Below, one piece after another: positions 29,648 through 36,344 of a stretch of 56,006 nt of DNA (position 1 is its first letter; the number at the start of each line of letters is the position of its first letter). The position numbers were made by a program, and so were the translations under genes. The stretch is from a virus. Under the pieces are notes generated by a model. It saw nothing but the letters and a program-made list of their open reading frames with translations, searched no databases and had not been told where the DNA came from. The stretch lies in the IMG/VR virus record IMGVR_UViG_3300038856_000078, positions 1 to 56,006 of that record. One strand, given 5' to 3'.

Positions 29648-29840
29648 GTTCGACGTTACTCGGTTCTACACGAAGTCCGTAATAGGTTGCGTCGTGACGC
29701 TCAAACGACCCTTCTGGATAGATTGTTGGGTCTACGAATATAGCGTAAGTACCGTCTTGGTCCGCCTGACAAGCCTTGTGACAAGGGGATCCTGCTGGAA
29801 CAATGTATCCTCGGCTTTTGAATTCTTTGATTGTTCTCAT
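29637..29840 (-). CDS. Hypothetical protein
   Basis: 67 residues. MRTIKEFKSRGYIVPAGSPC at the start, three cysteines, two Tyr/Asp-rich strands. No family recognised. Part of the run of tiny leftward genes. Confidence 0.6.
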   Translation of the reverse strand: MRTIKEFKSRGYIVPAGSPCHKACQADQDGTYAIFVDPTIYPEGSFERHDATYYGLRVEPSNVEHDC

Positions 29841-29844
29841 ATGT

Positions 29845-30051
29845 TCATTTCCCTATAGCCAGCAGTACGAGCCCCAGAGGCAGCTTCATAAGCTCCGCGA
29901 ATCCCTGCAGCTCACGATATAGCCCTCTGAAGCCCCTTAACTTCGCTTCTACGGGCCTCGAGTCCCATGACGTGAGGTACGTGTCCCGACACCTCCAAAG
30001 AGCGCCACGAAGCAAGATAACGTGTCCAGGGTCTATCACTGTTCTTTCCAT
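29845..30051 (-). CDS. Hypothetical basic protein
   Basis: 68 residues; Arg-rich (GHVILLRGALWRCRDTYLTS) with a hydrophobic C-terminal helix LMKLPLGLVLLAIGK, perhaps membrane-peripheral. Overlaps the upstream basic gene by 16 bases. Confidence 0.55.
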   Translation of the reverse strand: MERTVIDPGHVILLRGALWRCRDTYLTSWDSRPVEAKLRGFRGLYRELQGFAELMKLPLGLVLLAIGK

Positions 30052-30167
30052 TTTCTCGCCTTCTGTTTCTTGCGGTTTAGTCTCTTAATTCGCTTCCTAC
30101 GCTTCCGCTTCTTCTCCTCTTTCCTGTCGGCCTCTTTGTCATGGGGGAGTAACCACGGCGGTTTCAT
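30036..30167 (-). CDS. 43-residue strongly basic protein
   Basis: ATG 30167 with GAGGAGAAGACGA upstream. About half the residues are Lys or Arg (KEEKKRKRRKRIKRLNRKKQ); it must bind nucleic acid or another polyanion. Too short for usual gene finding. Confidence 0.55.
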   Translation of the reverse strand: MKPPWLLPHDKEADRKEEKKRKRRKRIKRLNRKKQKARKWKEQ

Positions 30168-30184
30168 TCGTCTTCTCCTCACTC

Positions 30185-30406
30185 CTACATTAGCGGGGAA
30201 ATGGCGAACAAACGATTCAAGGGTCTGTCAAACTCAGCCAGCACTTCGGCCAGAGTCTCTCCGGGCTTCGCCCACGTGCGGCCAAGTTCGAGCAAGGTGT
30301 CGTCGTCCCATGCGTGGTCGTCAGTGTAGACAATCAAAGCTTCCCATATGTCGAAAACCTTGTCGCTTTTCAGGATAGGCTTACCTTTGATCTTGCGTCG
30401 TTTCAT
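30185..30406 (-). CDS. Hypothetical protein
   Basis: 73 residues: basic start MKRRKIKGKPILKSDKVFDI, then acidic helices (WDDDTLLELGRTW; LAEVLAEFDRPLNRLF). No family recognised. Start overlaps the previous stop (ATGA). Confidence 0.6.
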   Translation of the reverse strand: MKRRKIKGKPILKSDKVFDIWEALIVYTDDHAWDDDTLLELGRTWAKPGETLAEVLAEFDRPLNRLFAISPLM

Positions 30407-30510
30407 TTCGTCTTCTCCTTCTCAATCCAGGGCAACACAAACCAGAACACCACACCCACGGGCCCAGTCAACACGGCAACCAGCAGGAAGTATGTCAGGG
30501 TTTTGTTCAC
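30403..30510 (-). CDS. 35-residue membrane peptide
   Basis: GTG 30510 overlaps the previous TGA (GTGA). One long hydrophobic helix LTYFLLVAVLTGPVGVVFWF with a basic end IEKEKTK. Function unknown. Confidence 0.5.
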   Translation of the reverse strand: MNKTLTYFLLVAVLTGPVGVVFWFVLPWIEKEKTK

Positions 30511-30695
30511 GAGTAGTATTCCTCCAAAATCCGCCTCGCTTCCCTCTCGCATGCCGCCGCGATTTTCCCGGCCGTATCCGTGTTCAGTCCCTGCTGATCA
30601 AACCAGTCGAAGTTCATATGCCAGAATCCGCCGACCTTGTCCGGGTGCCCGTCGTCGAGCATATGTTCGATTGCGCGCTTGTCTTGTGGGTACAT
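30507..30695 (-). CDS. Hypothetical protein
   Basis: 62 residues, helical C-terminus (TAGKIAAACEREARRILEEY), His/Asp-rich middle. Member of the tiny-gene run. No family recognised. Confidence 0.6.
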   Translation of the reverse strand: MYPQDKRAIEHMLDDGHPDKVGGFWHMNFDWFDQQGLNTDTAGKIAAACEREARRILEEYYS

Positions 30696-30698
30696 GGG

Positions 30699-30887
30699 CT
30701 ATCTCTCTCCTCTCGCGACCTTCGGATAAAGGTCCACACGTTGCCAGTCTTGCTCTCGGTTGATTTCCATGCTGGTCACAACCCACTCCGACGGCCAGCG
30801 GCCGACAACGTCACCGATATCGAGTTCAGGACCTTCCGACCTCTGGCCTGTGCCGACGTTTGGGTGATAGGTATAGATTCGTGTCAT
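30699..30887 (-). CDS. Hypothetical protein
   Basis: 62 residues, strand-rich (TRIYTYHPNVGTGQRSEGPE; WPSEWVVTSMEINREQDWQR). ATGA overlap with the upstream gene. Unknown function. Confidence 0.6.
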   Translation of the reverse strand: MTRIYTYHPNVGTGQRSEGPELDIGDVVGRWPSEWVVTSMEINREQDWQRVDLYPKVARGER

Positions 30888-31114
30888 ACTCCCTCCCTCG
30901 CGTCCTTAATCGCCTCGTCCTCAGTCTCAAACGGCCCTACAGGCTCACCGTCGGGCAAACAGCCAGGGAAGCATGGCCACCAATACCAGCCCTCGTCAAG
31001 TCTGTCCCCGTCGCATTCGGCGTATGCATTGTGGTCCACGCTATGAAAAACCTCAGCGTCCGGCAGCGCGTGCTCGTCCGTCTCACGGCTCGGGTCGGTG
31101 TAGAATTGGGACAT
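30884..31114 (-). CDS. Conserved small phage protein (WYWWPCFPGCLPD type)
   Basis: 76 residues. The segment GWYWWPCFPGCLPDGEPVGP followed by FETEDEAIKDARE resembles a small protein common in tailed phages (one strand, a C-x-x-G-C-L turn and a helix). Function unknown. GAGGACTAAC precedes the ATG at 31114. Confidence 0.7.
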   Translation of the reverse strand: MSQFYTDPSRETDEHALPDAEVFHSVDHNAYAECDGDRLDEGWYWWPCFPGCLPDGEPVGPFETEDEAIKDAREGV

Positions 31115-31115
31115 G

Positions 31116-31292
31116 TTAGTCCTCCTCTGGTCTCAGGCCAAGGTCTTTCAATCCGGACAACACGGTCGCGACGCAGTGGTTCATTTCCGCATGCTCAAGA
31201 CGCCCGTCATTCTGGGACTTGTCCCACGAAAGGCAATCCTCGCAGTAGAAACGATCTCCGGACTGCTCGCCACAAAGTCTGCACTCGTTCAT
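31116..31292 (-). CDS. 58-residue zinc-ribbon protein
   Basis: ATG 31292 to TAA 31116. CRLCGEQSGDRFYCEDC is a compact C-x-x-C...C-x-x-C ribbon, followed by helices. Overlaps the upstream stop by ATGA. Unknown function. Confidence 0.6.
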   Translation of the reverse strand: MNECRLCGEQSGDRFYCEDCLSWDKSQNDGRLEHAEMNHCVATVLSGLKDLGLRPEED

Positions 31293-31411
31293 TCTTCCTC
31301 CATCGCGCCCAGTCCCACAAGGACTGCGGCGATCATGGCTTCGTCGTACAGCCCGCTGAACTGTTCGTCCAGCCGGTCCCAGTATTCGTGAATCAGGGTG
31401 TCGTCAGTCAT
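31289..31411 (-). CDS. 40-residue acidic helical protein
   Basis: ATG 31411 to TGA 31289: MTDDTLIHEYWDRLDEQFSG then AMIAAVLVGLGAMEEE. A CGGAGAACCCGG leader lies upstream. The 58 bases between this and the next gene contain no gene. Confidence 0.5.
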   Translation of the reverse strand: MTDDTLIHEYWDRLDEQFSGLYDEAMIAAVLVGLGAMEEE

Positions 31412-31469
31412 TCCGGGTTCTCCGAGCTTGCGAGGAGAGGCCGGAGGGCCGCTCCATGCTGGTTAATGG

Positions 31470-31676
31470 TTAGGCGACCTGAGACCAGCGCCCGCGAGCA
31501 CGACGGAACCGCAGGGGATTCTCCGCCTCGTTCAGCGGGTGGACGCGGTACTCGTCCTGGTCCCAGCTCGAGTAGAAAAGCTCGCGCCAGATCGCTTTGA
31601 CGTCGGCGAGTGAGTGCGCGAAGAAGAACGAGGTGATACGGCCGGTTGCGGTGTGGACTGCGACGATCTCGATCAT
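31470..31676 (-). CDS. Hypothetical protein, first gene of small-gene cluster
   Basis: 68 residues; ATG 31676 with CAGGAGCCTCACC upstream. Strands then helix (MIEIVAVHTATGRITSFFFA; SLADVKAIWRELFYSS) and an Arg-rich tail. A long in-frame extension upstream would cross the promoter and is rejected. Directly follows the leftward promoter. Confidence 0.7.
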   Translation of the reverse strand: MIEIVAVHTATGRITSFFFAHSLADVKAIWRELFYSSWDQDEYRVHPLNEAENPLRFRRARGRWSQVA

Positions 31677-31715
31677 GGTGAGGCTCCTGTGGGTTGCGTC
31701 GTTCGAGGACACTGA

Positions 31716-31744
31716 ACCATACAACGAGGCCAGCGGTCTGTCAA
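31716..31744 (-). promoter_or_regulatory. Sigma70-type promoter, leftward
   Basis: Minus strand: perfect TTGACA (31744-31739), 17-base spacer, TATGGT (31721-31716). Predicted start near 31709, about 33 bases before ATG 31676. Confidence 0.75.
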
Positions 31745-31777
31745 GGCGAATCTGGGGATTTGGTGGTGTGCCCTGGG

Positions 31778-31792
31778 GCAAGAGTCGTGCCG
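31778..31792. repeat. 15-bp direct repeat, copy 1 (operator candidate)
   Basis: GCAAGAGTCGTGCCG, repeated exactly at 31813-31827, 35 bases (about three helical turns plus) apart, between divergent promoters. Likely binding site for a regulator of the early/late switch. Confidence 0.55.
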
Positions 31793-31812
31793 TGCGGAGC
31801 TCGAGGCTTGTA

Positions 31813-31827
31813 GCAAGAGTCGTGCCG
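31813..31827. repeat. 15-bp direct repeat, copy 2
   Basis: Exact second copy of GCAAGAGTCGTGCCG. Confidence 0.55.
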
Positions 31828-31941
31828 AACACCCCCTGGTCGAAACGCGATGGGGACAAAGCGTTTTGTGAGGAGCGCGGGTCGCCGCACGCGCATTTCA
31901 AAATATTTTTCCAAAAAATGATACACAACGCACACCTTTTG

Positions 31942-31950
31942 TGCTATAAT
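31942..31950 (+). promoter_or_regulatory. Extended -10 promoter for late operon
   Basis: TGC-TATAAT, perfect -10 with extended TGn; no good -35 at 16-18 bases, so it may need an activator. Start expected near 31957, about 36 bases before ATG 31993. The rest of 31677-31992 has no gene. Confidence 0.65.
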
Positions 31951-31992
31951 ACCAAAATTGTACACCGTAAACCTCTAACCCAAGGAGCCTCA

Positions 31993-32256
31993 ATGAACAT
32001 TCCCGACGAACTCTTCGAGACAAACGAAAATGTTGATATTCACTACACCGGCACCCCAGTAAGAGGAGAAAGCGCTTGGGTAGTCAAAACGTCCTGTATA
32101 TCAGGGGTGGGCCACTCATTTGAGAAAGCGTATGAAAGGAATAAAGAAAATGTGAGGAGGGAAGAATTGAAAAACAAGTTTAATGAGTTTTTAATGAATT
32201 ATCCTTCTAAAGACAATCTTGAAGCCCTCAACACCTTCCTTGAGACAAATCAGTAA
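31993..32256 (+). CDS. Hypothetical protein, first late gene
   Basis: 87 residues; AAGGAG precedes ATG 31993. N-terminal strands, then a charged helical C-terminus (EKAYERNKENVRREELKNKF; SKDNLEALNTFLETNQ). Longer starts would cross the promoter. No family recognised. Confidence 0.7.
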   Translation: MNIPDELFETNENVDIHYTGTPVRGESAWVVKTSCISGVGHSFEKAYERNKENVRREELKNKFNEFLMNYPSKDNLEALNTFLETNQ

Positions 32257-32474
32257 TGGCTTCTAAAAATTACCGAATAATCCCCAAGTCAGTCAACCCG
32301 AAAGAGGCACGAAAACAGGAGCTCGAAGAGTTCTTCTCCGACGCCTTCTTCAACGATGATGACTACCTCGCCAACCCCGAACAGTACGAACCCCTCCGCC
32401 AAGAACTCGCAGAACTCAACAACGAACTCGACCCCGACCCCTTCAACTTCACCGATGAGGAATTAGAGGATTAA
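32256..32474 (+). CDS. Acidic helical protein
   Basis: 72 residues, ATG shares a base with the previous TAA. Very acidic after a basic start (ELEEFFSDAFFNDDDYLANP; DPDPFNFTDEELED). No family recognised. Confidence 0.65.
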   Translation: MASKNYRIIPKSVNPKEARKQELEEFFSDAFFNDDDYLANPEQYEPLRQELAELNNELDPDPFNFTDEELED

Positions 32475-33013
32475 TGCCGCATAAAACGAAGGAGGCGAGG
32501 AACAAGCGCCACAAAGAGCGTATTGCGGAGATGACTCCTGAAGAAAAAATTGAGTGGAATAAGAAAATTGCCGCAAACGCAAGAGCCTACCGAAAAAAGA
32601 TGACAGAGGAATCAAGACAAAAGAGAAGAGACCTACTAAAGAAATATTATTGGGAAGACCCAAAAAGGGGCAGAGAAAGAAGTCGCGAGAATTACAGAAA
32701 GTATGTGAAAGATAGAATCCCGACTCCTAAAAGACAAGTTGCTAATATTAAACATAAAATAAAGAAGTTTGGATTAACACTTCTGGATTATTACGCAGCT
32801 CAATCGTTGGGGTGTGAGATTTGTAGAGATCAATTTGTCCGTGGGAAAACAAACGCAAAATCTATGTGTGTAGACCACTGCCACACCGCTGAAGTTTTCA
32901 GAGGTTTTATTTGTAATTCGTGCAATATTGCGTTAGGCAAGTTTCAAGATAGTCCGGATACACTAAATCGGGCCATAAAGTATCTTCTTGACAAAAGGAT
33001 AAAAACCACATGA
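32474..33013 (+). CDS. Recombination endonuclease VII
   Basis: 179 residues. A long basic helix precedes the His-Me finger nuclease core: zinc ligands C114-x-x-C117 and C147-x-x-C150, catalytic CVDHCHT (D134, H135), and FICNSCNIALGKFQDSPDTL, diagnostic of EndoVII. It resolves Holliday junctions and branched DNA before packaging, as gp49 does in T4. Base composition is more AT-rich than flanking genes, suggesting separate acquisition. First enzyme of the late operon. Confidence 0.9.
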   Translation: MPHKTKEARNKRHKERIAEMTPEEKIEWNKKIAANARAYRKKMTEESRQKRRDLLKKYYWEDPKRGRERSRENYRKYVKDRIPTPKRQVANIKHKIKKFGLTLLDYYAAQSLGCEICRDQFVRGKTNAKSMCVDHCHTAEVFRGFICNSCNIALGKFQDSPDTLNRAIKYLLDKRIKTT

Positions 33014-33567
33014 AACACATCCGCTCTCAAAATTTAGCGTACGCAGGCGTCACGCGTGTAGTCGCCCCAACCCCGCGCCCTGACCTTCCTTTCGTGGGGA
33101 TAGCCGCCCAGCTTGACGGCAATTCCTCGAGCATCAAGCCTAAGATTGTTTGGGTAGAAGATTCGCAGTTCCCCCAGCGCAAGGAGTACCACATTCTCCT
33201 GCTCCGCGGCGATAGGGAAGTCGAACACGCAGACTTCAAGAACCCAACCTTCCTCTTTACGACCTACGACCAGAATCGACGTACAGGTGGGGTAGCAACC
33301 GCATGGCTCGTGGATCCCATTCCGCAGCCCGAGAAGCCTGTTTTCAAGGAGCCCAAGCGTCCCAAGGTCGATTACACGAGCCCCGAGGCCCGCGAAGCGT
33401 TGGCAGCACATGAAAAGAAGCTACGCCTCAAGGCCCAGCAGGACGCTGCGCTGCTCAATACGGAGGAGACGTCAATCGAGGAGGATCCTGATCTAAATAC
33501 CGCGGAGAAGCCCATCGAGGAAGACGCCGAAGCCCTCCTTGAGGAATTCTTTGGGGAGGATAAATGA
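33010..33567 (+). CDS. Hypothetical protein
   Basis: 185 residues; ATGA overlap. N-terminal strand-rich half (KPKIVWVEDSQFPQRKEYHI), Pro-rich middle (PIPQPEKPVFKEPKRPKV), acidic C-terminus (EEDAEALLEEFFGEDK). Conserved in position before terminase; role unknown. Confidence 0.65.
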   Translation: MKHIRSQNLAYAGVTRVVAPTPRPDLPFVGIAAQLDGNSSSIKPKIVWVEDSQFPQRKEYHILLLRGDREVEHADFKNPTFLFTTYDQNRRTGGVATAWLVDPIPQPEKPVFKEPKRPKVDYTSPEAREALAAHEKKLRLKAQQDAALLNTEETSIEEDPDLNTAEKPIEEDAEALLEEFFGEDK

Positions 33568-33851
33568 ACGTAAAATCCCAGAAGAAAATCCCCTTCCCCA
33601 TCTATCAAGGCTCTCCCGACGAGACCCGCGACATGGTAATCTCGCGCATGGTGGACCAGTTGGGAGATGTTGTATTGCCGCCTGAGTTCTACACAACTCT
33701 CGCTAACCTCATCAACCAGAAGTTTCTCGAGTCCCCGGTCGAGGCTATGCGGAAGGACCTTGAAGACCTCAATGCCAAGATTCGAGCACTTGAGGCAACT
33801 ATGAACATTCAGCAGAGGACACCGAAGCGTTATGCCGCCAACGGGAGATAG
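33564..33851 (+). CDS. Hypothetical protein with coiled coil
   Basis: 95 residues; ATGA overlap. Helical throughout with C-terminal heptads (RKDLEDLNAKIRALEATMNI). Could be a packaging accessory; no family recognised. Confidence 0.6.
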   Translation: MNVKSQKKIPFPIYQGSPDETRDMVISRMVDQLGDVVLPPEFYTTLANLINQKFLESPVEAMRKDLEDLNAKIRALEATMNIQQRTPKRYAANGR

Positions 33852-34110
33852 CCCCAAGCAACTGGCCAATCACCTTGTGATGAGGATTCTGAAGAACATT
33901 CGCCGCAAGGTGGCGTCCTACGAGCGGGCGGAGGAGAAGCATGACGTTGAGACCATGATTCTCAATCAGCTCAGCGAGGAGGAGCAGGCGTTTATCAAGG
34001 CGCAGGCCGCACTGGATGAGGACGCGCCGCAGGAAGACCACAACGAGACTGTACTACAGGATATTCCAATTGACAAACTCCTCGAAATGTACCGAGATTT
34101 CCGAAACTGA
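33832..34110 (+). CDS. Helical hypothetical protein
   Basis: 92 residues (ANHLVMRILKNIRRKVASYE; MILNQLSEEEQAFIKAQAAL). Its TGA ends at 34110, immediately followed by the first of two 12-bp repeats. A helical protein just upstream of terL may be the small terminase, though a cassette has since separated them. Confidence 0.65.
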   Translation: MPPTGDSPKQLANHLVMRILKNIRRKVASYERAEEKHDVETMILNQLSEEEQAFIKAQAALDEDAPQEDHNETVLQDIPIDKLLEMYRDFRN

Positions 34111-34777
34111 GCAATTCGCGAAGGACTTGACCTCGAGTTTTACGCGGGCAAAGCCGGAGCGGCACACCCCGGAATTCCTCACTGAGGCGCAGGGCCATAT
34201 AACAAAGCAAAATCAAGATTGGAAGCAGAAGAATCTCAAACAGAAACTGGAGTTCATAAATAATAACCTTGACTTCGTAGTTATGGGCCTTCCTGGTGGG
34301 GGAACGACCTTTGTCGCGAACCTCCTGTCCGCGTGTAAGACCAAAACGGGCCACGAGGCCGTGTTTCACCAGTCGAATACCTTAAAGTACGACCAGATTT
34401 GGGCTGCGGGTATAAAAGGCGACTGTTCTGGGTTCTTATATCCTTGGCGAAAACTCTTAACCACTCCAACTGTCTATACAATTGTCCGGGACCCGCTTGA
34501 TACAATCAATTCTCTCGTCCAGAGGCATAACAAGACGTTTGAAGAGGCTTGTGAGCTCGTGACTCAGGTCTATCAGCACAGACCGAACACGTTCCGCCTG
34601 CAAAGCATTATAGACCTCGTTCAAATCATCACGAAATGGCCTCGGCCTTCCATTATGCGGCAAATTGACCTTTTGGGGAAGGGAGGACGCAACTACCACG
34701 GGACCTCACGTAAAATAACACACGACGACCTGCCCAAAGCAGTACAGGACCTACGAGAATATTGGGACTATGAATAA
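34070..34777 (+). CDS. Sulfotransferase-fold protein (2)
   Basis: About 216-235 residues. P-loop MGLPGGGTTFVANLLSACKT, GHEAVFHQ and YTIVRDPLDTINSLVQR parallel the first sulfotransferase-fold protein (GGTSYATNF, GHEQVF, VVRHPVDLVNS). No ATG starts the frame outside the neighbour; candidates are TTG 34070 (AGGA upstream, used here) and TTG 34127, and a cassette origin would favour the latter. It interrupts the usual packaging gene order directly upstream of terL and is flanked by 12-bp direct repeats, so it looks acquired. Substrate unknown. Confidence 0.72.
   Translation: MTNSSKCTEISETEQFAKDLTSSFTRAKPERHTPEFLTEAQGHITKQNQDWKQKNLKQKLEFINNNLDFVVMGLPGGGTTFVANLLSACKTKTGHEAVFHQSNTLKYDQIWAAGIKGDCSGFLYPWRKLLTTPTVYTIVRDPLDTINSLVQRHNKTFEEACELVTQVYQHRPNTFRLQSIIDLVQIITKWPRPSIMRQIDLLGKGGRNYHGTSRKITHDDLPKAVQDLREYWDYE
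34111..34122. repeat. 12-bp direct repeat, left
   Basis: GCAATTCGCGAA, starting the base after the previous stop codon; the same 12 bp are at 34783-34794. The pair brackets the sulfotransferase-like frame. The inner TTCGCGAA is palindromic. Confidence 0.65.
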
Positions 34778-34782
34778 TATTC

Positions 34783-34794
34783 GCAATTCGCGAA
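34783..34794. repeat. 12-bp direct repeat, right
   Basis: Second copy of GCAATTCGCGAA, 11 bases before the terL start. Confidence 0.65.
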
Positions 34795-34805
34795 CCACGA
34801 ATTAA

Positions 34806-36344
34806 ATGACTGATATTCTAAACGACGCATACGACGGATTCAAGCCCAAAAACCAATCAAAGGAGGTTCAGCAGGCGCTAAAGGCGCAGATGGTGCGAGA
34901 GTTCTGGAAACGCGGCTGCCTGAGGTACAAATGCCGCCCCGGAGGGCAGGCCGAGCTCTATGACAAGATTCACGCGCAGCCCAAGACGAAAGAGGGGCTG
35001 AAACCGGTTGTAGCACTCTGTCACCGTAGGTTTGGGAAGAGCTACCTTAGCTCTACACTGGGAATTGAGCGCTGCATCGCGCAGCCTGGGGCTGAGGTCT
35101 ATTTTTGTACGGATACGAAGCGTCACTCGAGGAAAATTCTGGAGGAGAGCCTCTATAGCATATTTGGAGACATGCCTGACTTCATCTCGTACCGAACGCG
35201 GGAGAAGTTCTACTTTTTTCGTATGAAGCACTGGCCCAAAGGGCAGGAATCCATGTTGGTCTTGGAAGGGCTAAATCACAACATGGGTGCGGACATGCGG
35301 GGTGGAAAGGCGGATCTTGTAATTATTGACGAAGCACGGGATGTTAAGAACCTGGAGTACGTGGTGACGAGTGTTATTGGGCCTATGTTTAAAGGCCGGC
35401 CAAATCCGACCCTCGTAATGTGCTCGACGCCGCCTGAGTCTCTGGACCATGATTTTGTGACTGTCTACTACGAAAATGCGAGAAATACTGATTCCTTGGT
35501 TGTGATTCCAGCGTCGAAGAATCCGGATTGGACGGAGATTGACACGAAGTTGATGTTGGATCAGTTCAAGACCAAGGAGTCAATGGGCTGGAGGCGCGAA
35601 ATCGAATGCGAAATGATTCCAGACACGACACGGGTCATTATCCCAGAGTGGGAAAAGGCAAGGAAGACCTGTGTTATCGAGCCTGTGGCAAAGCGTCCCG
35701 CGTTCTACCCAGCATATGTCTCAATTGACGCTGGCTGGAAGGACCATACCGGAGCGCTGTTCGCGTATTATGACTTCAACCAAGACAAGATTATAATCGT
35801 GGACGAAATTTTTGTCAACTATATTCCTACAGAAGACTTTGCCGAGATTCTTGTTGACAAACTCAAAAAGCACTTTCCCGCTAATGACCACCTGAGAATC
35901 ATATCCGAGAGTAATGCCCTAAACCTCGCGGACCTGAATCGGGCAATTCAGAAGTTGGGAGATTATCACGTATCTGAGGCTGATAAGTTCGATAGGGACG
36001 CCTCAATTAATAACCTGCGGTCCGGGATACAGGCAGGAAAGGTTCTCGTTCAGAAAAACTGTGAAGAGACGATTAATCAGTTCATGAATGGGACGTGGAA
36101 CATTAAGAAGACAGGATTTGACAGGTCGCCACGAATGGGTCATTGCGATTTGATTTCCGCGGCGTACTACCTCTATAAAAAAGTCGTGTGGGGCGAAAAC
36201 CTTAGCTCAGCCCCCAGCAGAACATGGCAAGAAGGAATCCAGCACAATCCTTTTGCCCCAGCACATGTCGAGGAGAAAAAAGCAGTGGTTACTAAAATAT
36301 TCGGCGGGGGGAGATTTCAACAGAGGCGGAGGAAGTTCAGATGA
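34806..36344 (+). CDS. terL: Terminase large subunit
   Basis: 512 residues; packages DNA into the prohead. Walker A CHRRFGKS (72-79), Walker B LVIIDEA (D175, E176), and an RNase H-like nuclease with D308 (YVSIDAGW), a central acidic stretch after SESNALNLADLN and D448 (GHCDLISAAYYLY). Length is typical. Type of packaging cannot be read from the sequence. Its start lies 29 bases after the cassette. The portal ATG overlaps its stop. Confidence 0.95.
   Translation: MTDILNDAYDGFKPKNQSKEVQQALKAQMVREFWKRGCLRYKCRPGGQAELYDKIHAQPKTKEGLKPVVALCHRRFGKSYLSSTLGIERCIAQPGAEVYFCTDTKRHSRKILEESLYSIFGDMPDFISYRTREKFYFFRMKHWPKGQESMLVLEGLNHNMGADMRGGKADLVIIDEARDVKNLEYVVTSVIGPMFKGRPNPTLVMCSTPPESLDHDFVTVYYENARNTDSLVVIPASKNPDWTEIDTKLMLDQFKTKESMGWRREIECEMIPDTTRVIIPEWEKARKTCVIEPVAKRPAFYPAYVSIDAGWKDHTGALFAYYDFNQDKIIIVDEIFVNYIPTEDFAEILVDKLKKHFPANDHLRIISESNALNLADLNRAIQKLGDYHVSEADKFDRDASINNLRSGIQAGKVLVQKNCEETINQFMNGTWNIKKTGFDRSPRMGHCDLISAAYYLYKKVVWGENLSSAPSRTWQEGIQHNPFAPAHVEEKKAVVTKIFGGGRFQQRRRKFR

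Noticed and set aside
30348-31046. 232-codon plus-strand frame over the small-gene cluster
   Set aside because: Ser/Arg/Pro-rich shadow of five consistent minus-strand genes with coupled starts.
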